Below the pieces are notes generated by a model that saw nothing but the letters and a program-made list of their open reading frames with translations, made no database searches and had not been told where the DNA came from. From Labilithrix sp. (GTDB lineage Bacteria > Myxococcota_A > Polyangia > Polyangiales > Polyangiaceae), in contig JAHBWD010000006.1 in assembly GCA_019637175.1 (NCBI GenBank), positions 1 through 64,000 on the forward strand: a stretch of DNA of 64,000 bases, given 5' to 3'. This document shows, piece after piece, positions 61,301 through 64,000 of this stretch (within the stretch, counting starts at the first letter, position 1; the number at the start of each line of letters is the position of its first letter). A program made the position numbers and the translations under genes.

Positions 61301-62042
61301 CGATGACGCCCGCCGACGGTACCTCGACGTCGACGACGACGTCGCGTGTTCCCTGCGCGTTCGACTCGGCGTAGAGCGGGATGTGGCACCCGAGCGCGCG
61401 GACGGGCGCGCCGCGGAGGCGCGGGACGAACGGGCCGGGCCCGGCGATCTCGGCGGGCAGGGGAGCGCCGGCCTTGTCGAGCGAGGTCGGCTCGCGCACG
61501 CCTACGACGGGCGTCCACGCGACGGGCCCGAAGATCGCGGCCTCGCGCGCGCAGCCCGTGCGCGCGCGCATCGCCTCGGCGACCTTCGCGTCGCCTCGAC
61601 GTTCGGCGAGCGCGAGGCGCCCGTAGGCGACGAGGTGCGCGGCGAGCGGGCCGTCGGCGCGTTCGAGGATCTTCTCGAGCCGCGCGTCGACGGTGCCGCC
61701 GGACTTCGCGAGCGCCGCGGGATCGACACGATCGGCGAGCGCGCTCGTCGCGGCGACGTCGGCGAACGCGGCGACGCTGCGGTGCACGAGGGCGTCGAGC
61801 GCCGCCATCGCGACCGGGACGCTCGCGGGATCGTCGGGCGTCGTCACCGCGCCGTCGAGCGCGCGCGCGTAGAGATCGATCGCCTTGGCCGGATCGCCCG
61901 TCGCGTCCTCGCGGAACGCGGCGGCGAGCGGGCCGGCGAGCTTGCCGAGCTGACCGGGCGACTTGACCCGTTTGTCGGCGCCGCCGCATGCGCTCACGGT
62001 GAGCGCGACGAGCGCGACGAGCGCGAGGCGCGGAGATTTCAT
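58272..62042 (-). CDS. Large lipoprotein with DUF3857-like and degenerate transglutaminase region
   Basis: A 1256-residue lipoprotein (TVSAC lipobox at about Cys19). The N-terminal 600 residues are Ala/Arg-rich helical repeats that look TPR-like. Residues from about 660 follow the DUF3857/transglutaminase order of the adjacent gene (F-K-K-D-G-R-I-I, then T-H-E-G-S-R-T-W-L-I-A-R-T-L-R-E-L-G-V-K-T-D-V), but the catalytic C-D-D-K segment of that family is missing, so it is probably not an enzyme. Its start overlaps the upstream gene by four bases (ATGA), and its end overlaps sodC by 58 bases. Confidence 0.8.
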   Translation of the reverse strand: MKSPRLALVALVALTVSACGGADKRVKSPGQLGKLAGPLAAAFREDATGDPAKAIDLYARALDGAVTTPDDPASVPVAMAALDALVHRSVAAFADVAATSALADRVDPAALAKSGGTVDARLEKILERADGPLAAHLVAYGRLALAERRGDAKVAEAMRARTGCAREAAIFGPVAWTPVVGVREPTSLDKAGAPLPAEIAGPGPFVPRLRGAPVRALGCHIPLYAESNAQGTRDVVVDVEVPSAGVIGLGLRSSGPATLRAGGTIAIDRPYAAGASHVVKLARVITDRSGTLRLVARVGVEQDFQTIEIGAWDDAGKPLRARAPTAGQQATVTIVRVEPAALPDPKTDDERLAVALGALAARESRAAENLLHPQTARADVPPELLLVYARAVRLARDLPSVKSSERARTAYDRVLEAWPASWEAAVEHAVLAGARRGHSEQNLEALGDLEKTQRKSKAAATWLVDAFEAATAGRERLYDRARVAFERAKGRLDGTPLFRAVERYAFERTGRENVAFDCDERSAADKTSLACHHARHAVGDRQGAERELERLRALSGSPQLYLSLSSRSALEVGDVARAAKILEAMNPADRQLSTIFAVKGKSAVPELLRLAVVSRDGPSALPGLLRAAGDDPLATFDGVAERVTAASDNGPLLANAATAVLAHEERYDVDASGLVKFLMLDVRRVMGTTDVESNAQASTPMLFGRDTMRVLRRRIFKKDGRIILPDRTPYAAQSHADLSQLEAGDAVEAIYEGWGIPGETGNVGIDTPDLMPERTAIHHAKIELRLPQGLRGSLWSHPMLGKAEEKTEQGKRVLVWQMRDRAVRRIEYGVPKMDRNVGVSFSTATWDDVARGLRETVASLEADGPEVSAWAREAGKGKSGRALVEAVVAASGQAVKEASGVVLADVDLGRSGGQTITARTVLATHEGSRTWLIARTLRELGVKTDVVVAENEPFSDSATFPPHFGRFMHPLAVAHVADPAKPGVVEQIWIDADVPGPPLPAGRISPELRGRSALHADGRIAPLPSLGNEGEHDEIDVRLTVDEQGNAKGLLTVLLRGRSAQDLAEALVRLVGNERQRALRGIALAWVPFATVEKVELSSTEGSWQVAIRAELSVPAYAQVEGTKPGSRTWILPGIDPVHYVFPRPYVTTLSASYAGQTTRENALAINHASQYHVRRRVELPAKAQIARLPGPFEGKGPLLSASRKISVSGQTIEEDFVLEVTTGTIPKDRYEAFVNEAHRTDDAFRASTRVKPPAP

Positions 62043-64000
62043 TTTTCGCCTCCGGTCGGCACGAGGCGCACTTCCTTGTGCATCAGCGCGTCGACCTGCT
62101 GGATGAACGCGCGCCACGACGGATACTTCTCGACGGGGATGAGGTGCATGTCGAACACGACGTTGCGCTTGATGACGAGCACGCGCGGATCGCGCGGGTC
62201 TTTGTTGATCTCCATGTGCGCGCGGCCGTAGGCGCCGCCGCCCGCGTCGCCGCCGGGCGGCAGCTCGCCCCAGCCGAAGCCGGGCGGCGCGACGACGCGG
62301 ATCGTCCGCGTCTGATGGCTCGGCGCGAGGTGCGCGGGGAGCTGCACCGGCAGCGTGCGGGTCGCGAGCGGCGCGAGCGACGAGCCGAGCGTGTTGCTCG
62401 GCGACAGCGACAGCACGAGATCGCGCCCTTCGCGTCGCGCGAGGCCGCGCGACTTCGCCTTGTATTTGACGAGCGCCTGTCCGTTCGGCAGGTCGCCCTT
62501 GAAGTCGATCTTCTTGTCGACCTCGAGGGTCGGGAGCCACGGTCCGACGAGGTTGTCTTCGACGTACTGCGCGCGCGCCTCCGCCTGCGAGAGGTTCGAG
62601 CGCAGCCAGAACGCGCCGTCGCCGGAGTGCCGCTCTTCGCCGACGACCTCTCCCGATCCGTCGGCGGCGACGCTCAGGGTCCAGGTGACGTCGGCGCCGT
62701 GATCGTCGGGCGAGCTCGGCGGGAGCTGCACGATCTCGGCGGGGCCCGTGTCCATGCGCAGGGCGACCGCGCGCGCGTCCATGGAAGGGATCGGACCCAT
62801 GCGCGACTGCGGGCTCGTCGCGTCGAGGTACTGCCCGCCGCCCGGCCCCGGCAAGAACGCGATGCCGTGATCGAACATGGGCACGGCCGCCTTCTTCGAG
62901 AGGAGCACCGAAGGCTGCCCGGTCATGCGTGTCTGCACCATGACCTCCTGCGCCTCGATGCCGACGGCGCGGAGCAGCGTGATGAGGAGGATGGCCTTGT
63001 CGTCGCAGTCGCCCTCGCGGCGGGCGAGGAGCTGATGAGGCCGGTTCGGCAGCCACCACTCGCCGCTCACGTAGTTGACGTAGCGGATGTCGTCGGCGAC
63101 GAACTCGAAGAGCGCGCGCACCTTCTCGTCGCGGGTGCGCTTGCCCTTCGTGAGCTCGGCGGCGATGCGCCGGACCTCGTCGTCGGGCTCGGTGAAGCCG
63201 CGCACGGCCTCGCCGTACCACTTGCGGAAGTCGTCCCAGCTCTTGAACGTCGAGCCGACGATGAGGGGCGTGATCTCGCTGAGATGCGGCGTGAGCGGCT
63301 CCTCGGGGACGATGAGCGGGGCGTCCCAGACCATGCGCACGACGTGCATCCCGCGCTCGTCGGTGTCGGTGCGCTTGTAGGGCGCGAGCTTGTCGTGCAG
63401 GACGTCGACGTAGAGCGGGTGACCCGGCAGCGACTCGACGACGACCTCGTTGTAGAGGAGCGGGTGGCTCGCGAGCGAGCCGGCGTAGTCGAGGAAGTAG
63501 AACGGCGCGTCGCCGCGCCCGCCGACGGCGGTGCTCGTCCACTGGCGGATCGTCACTTCCACGGTGTCGCCGGCCTCGAGCTCCGGCCAGCGGATGCGCG
63601 GCCTCGCGCCGTCGTTGTGCTCTTCGACGGGGAACGCCACGCCGCCGCCCTTGCGATGCACGCGCGCCTTCAGGATCTCCGTGAGATCGCCCTCGGGCGG
63701 GATCGGCTCGAAGAGCTCTTGCTGCGTGCGCGGCGGGATCACGATCTCGCGCGCGTACTGGATGAGCTGCGAGACGCGGTTGTCGGCGTGCATGCGCACG
63801 ACGCGCAGCCAGTGCAGCTCGCGATCGGAGACGTCGGGCGGGCCCTTCTCCGGGACGCCCTTGCGCCGCCCGAGGATCGTCGCGATCGGCGTGAGCCACC
63901 GCTCGTCGTCGCGCGCTTCCTTGCTGGTCGCGTCCTCTGCGCCCTTGCCCGCGTTCGCGCGGAGCGCGAGCTCGGCGCGGTACTTCGCGTCGCCGGGCGC
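62039..64000 (-). CDS. DUF3857/transglutaminase-like protein (5' partial)
   Basis: At least 653 residues; the frame is open to the end of the window, so the N-terminus is missing. It has a DUF3857 domain followed by a transglutaminase-like domain with an intact triad: Cys (REGDCDDKA, codon at 63005-63007), His (FDHGIAF, 62867-62869) and Asp (YLDATSP, 62822-62824). Such proteins are usually exported or membrane-bound, with peptidase or cross-linking chemistry; the true substrate is unknown. It is coupled to the degenerate relative downstream through ATGA. Confidence 0.85.
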   Translation of the reverse strand, partial: APGDAKYRAELALRANAGKGAEDATSKEARDDERWLTPIATILGRRKGVPEKGPPDVSDRELHWLRVVRMHADNRVSQLIQYAREIVIPPRTQQELFEPIPPEGDLTEILKARVHRKGGGVAFPVEEHNDGARPRIRWPELEAGDTVEVTIRQWTSTAVGGRGDAPFYFLDYAGSLASHPLLYNEVVVESLPGHPLYVDVLHDKLAPYKRTDTDERGMHVVRMVWDAPLIVPEEPLTPHLSEITPLIVGSTFKSWDDFRKWYGEAVRGFTEPDDEVRRIAAELTKGKRTRDEKVRALFEFVADDIRYVNYVSGEWWLPNRPHQLLARREGDCDDKAILLITLLRAVGIEAQEVMVQTRMTGQPSVLLSKKAAVPMFDHGIAFLPGPGGGQYLDATSPQSRMGPIPSMDARAVALRMDTGPAEIVQLPPSSPDDHGADVTWTLSVAADGSGEVVGEERHSGDGAFWLRSNLSQAEARAQYVEDNLVGPWLPTLEVDKKIDFKGDLPNGQALVKYKAKSRGLARREGRDLVLSLSPSNTLGSSLAPLATRTLPVQLPAHLAPSHQTRTIRVVAPPGFGWGELPPGGDAGGGAYGRAHMEINKDPRDPRVLVIKRNVVFDMHLIPVEKYPSWRAFIQQVDALMHKEVRLVPTGGEK

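Noticed and set aside
57270..62231. A 1653-residue open frame antisense to the large lipoprotein gene
   Set aside because: Same cause; low-complexity Arg/Ala/Asp composition and it crosses several real genes.

Overview
The window is GC-rich (about 70%), densely coded DNA. Almost no gap exceeds 200 bases and none reaches 300. Many short lipoproteins carry Asp/Gly- or Ser/Gly-rich linkers. Together with the TIGR02265-like protein and the mix of one- and two-component genes on both strands, this points to a myxobacterium (Myxococcota, probably Polyangiales). That placement is an inference from gene content. I saw no rRNA, tRNA, insertion sequence, prophage or CRISPR array.

Layout. 1-5.4 kb: a truncated GAF-GGDEF diguanylate cyclase, a small charged protein, a nucleotidyltransferase with an overlapping 56-residue partner, a DUF3105 lipoprotein, a BrkB/YihY membrane protein and a trypsin-like lipoprotein. 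5.4-13.7 kb: a minus-strand block with type 4 uracil-DNA glycosylase, a serine hydrolase, the overlapping truD-exbB-exbD-tonB cluster, a HAD-IG 5'-nucleotidase and a membrane-anchored protein. 13.7-25 kb: a MerR regulator with two perfect inverted repeats upstream and a diiron protein downstream, a lipase-maturation-factor homologue, a glutamine amidotransferase coupled to a GH31 glycosidase, a VanY-type peptidase, a TSUP exporter and a second nucleotidyltransferase module. 25-34 kb: a TetR regulator, a proline-rich membrane protein, a methyltransferase and a two-gene 2-hydroxyacyl-CoA dehydratase-type system (double ATPase activator plus HgdB-like partner) behind a palindromic operator. 34-50 kb: envelope proteins, a C1 peptidase, Hsp33, ThpR, phosphatase, acyl-CoA dehydrogenase, CCA-adding enzyme, porin, a sigma factor coupled to a lipase, and a PAP2 enzyme. 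50-64 kb: ferredoxin, an SPPY methyltransferase coupled to a zinc-ribbon protein and LolA, yebC-ruvC, two hydrolase or beta-helix lipoproteins, SodC, and two tandem DUF3857/transglutaminase-like genes, the last running off the window.

How it works together. Most genes are housekeeping or envelope functions in small transcription units. Many units use ATGA or GTGA stop-start overlaps. A repeated promoter arrangement is visible: at least nine unrelated genes have a TAnnnT hexamer ending exactly 6 or 7 bases before the start codon and no Shine-Dalgarno sequence, which suggests leaderless mRNAs. Genes with long leaders instead carry GGAGG-type sites. Two genes appear to start at CTG.

The most interesting regions are the oxygen-sensitive-looking dehydratase pair with its operator, the two nucleotidyltransferase modules, the MerR operator pair, and the active/degenerate transglutaminase tandem.
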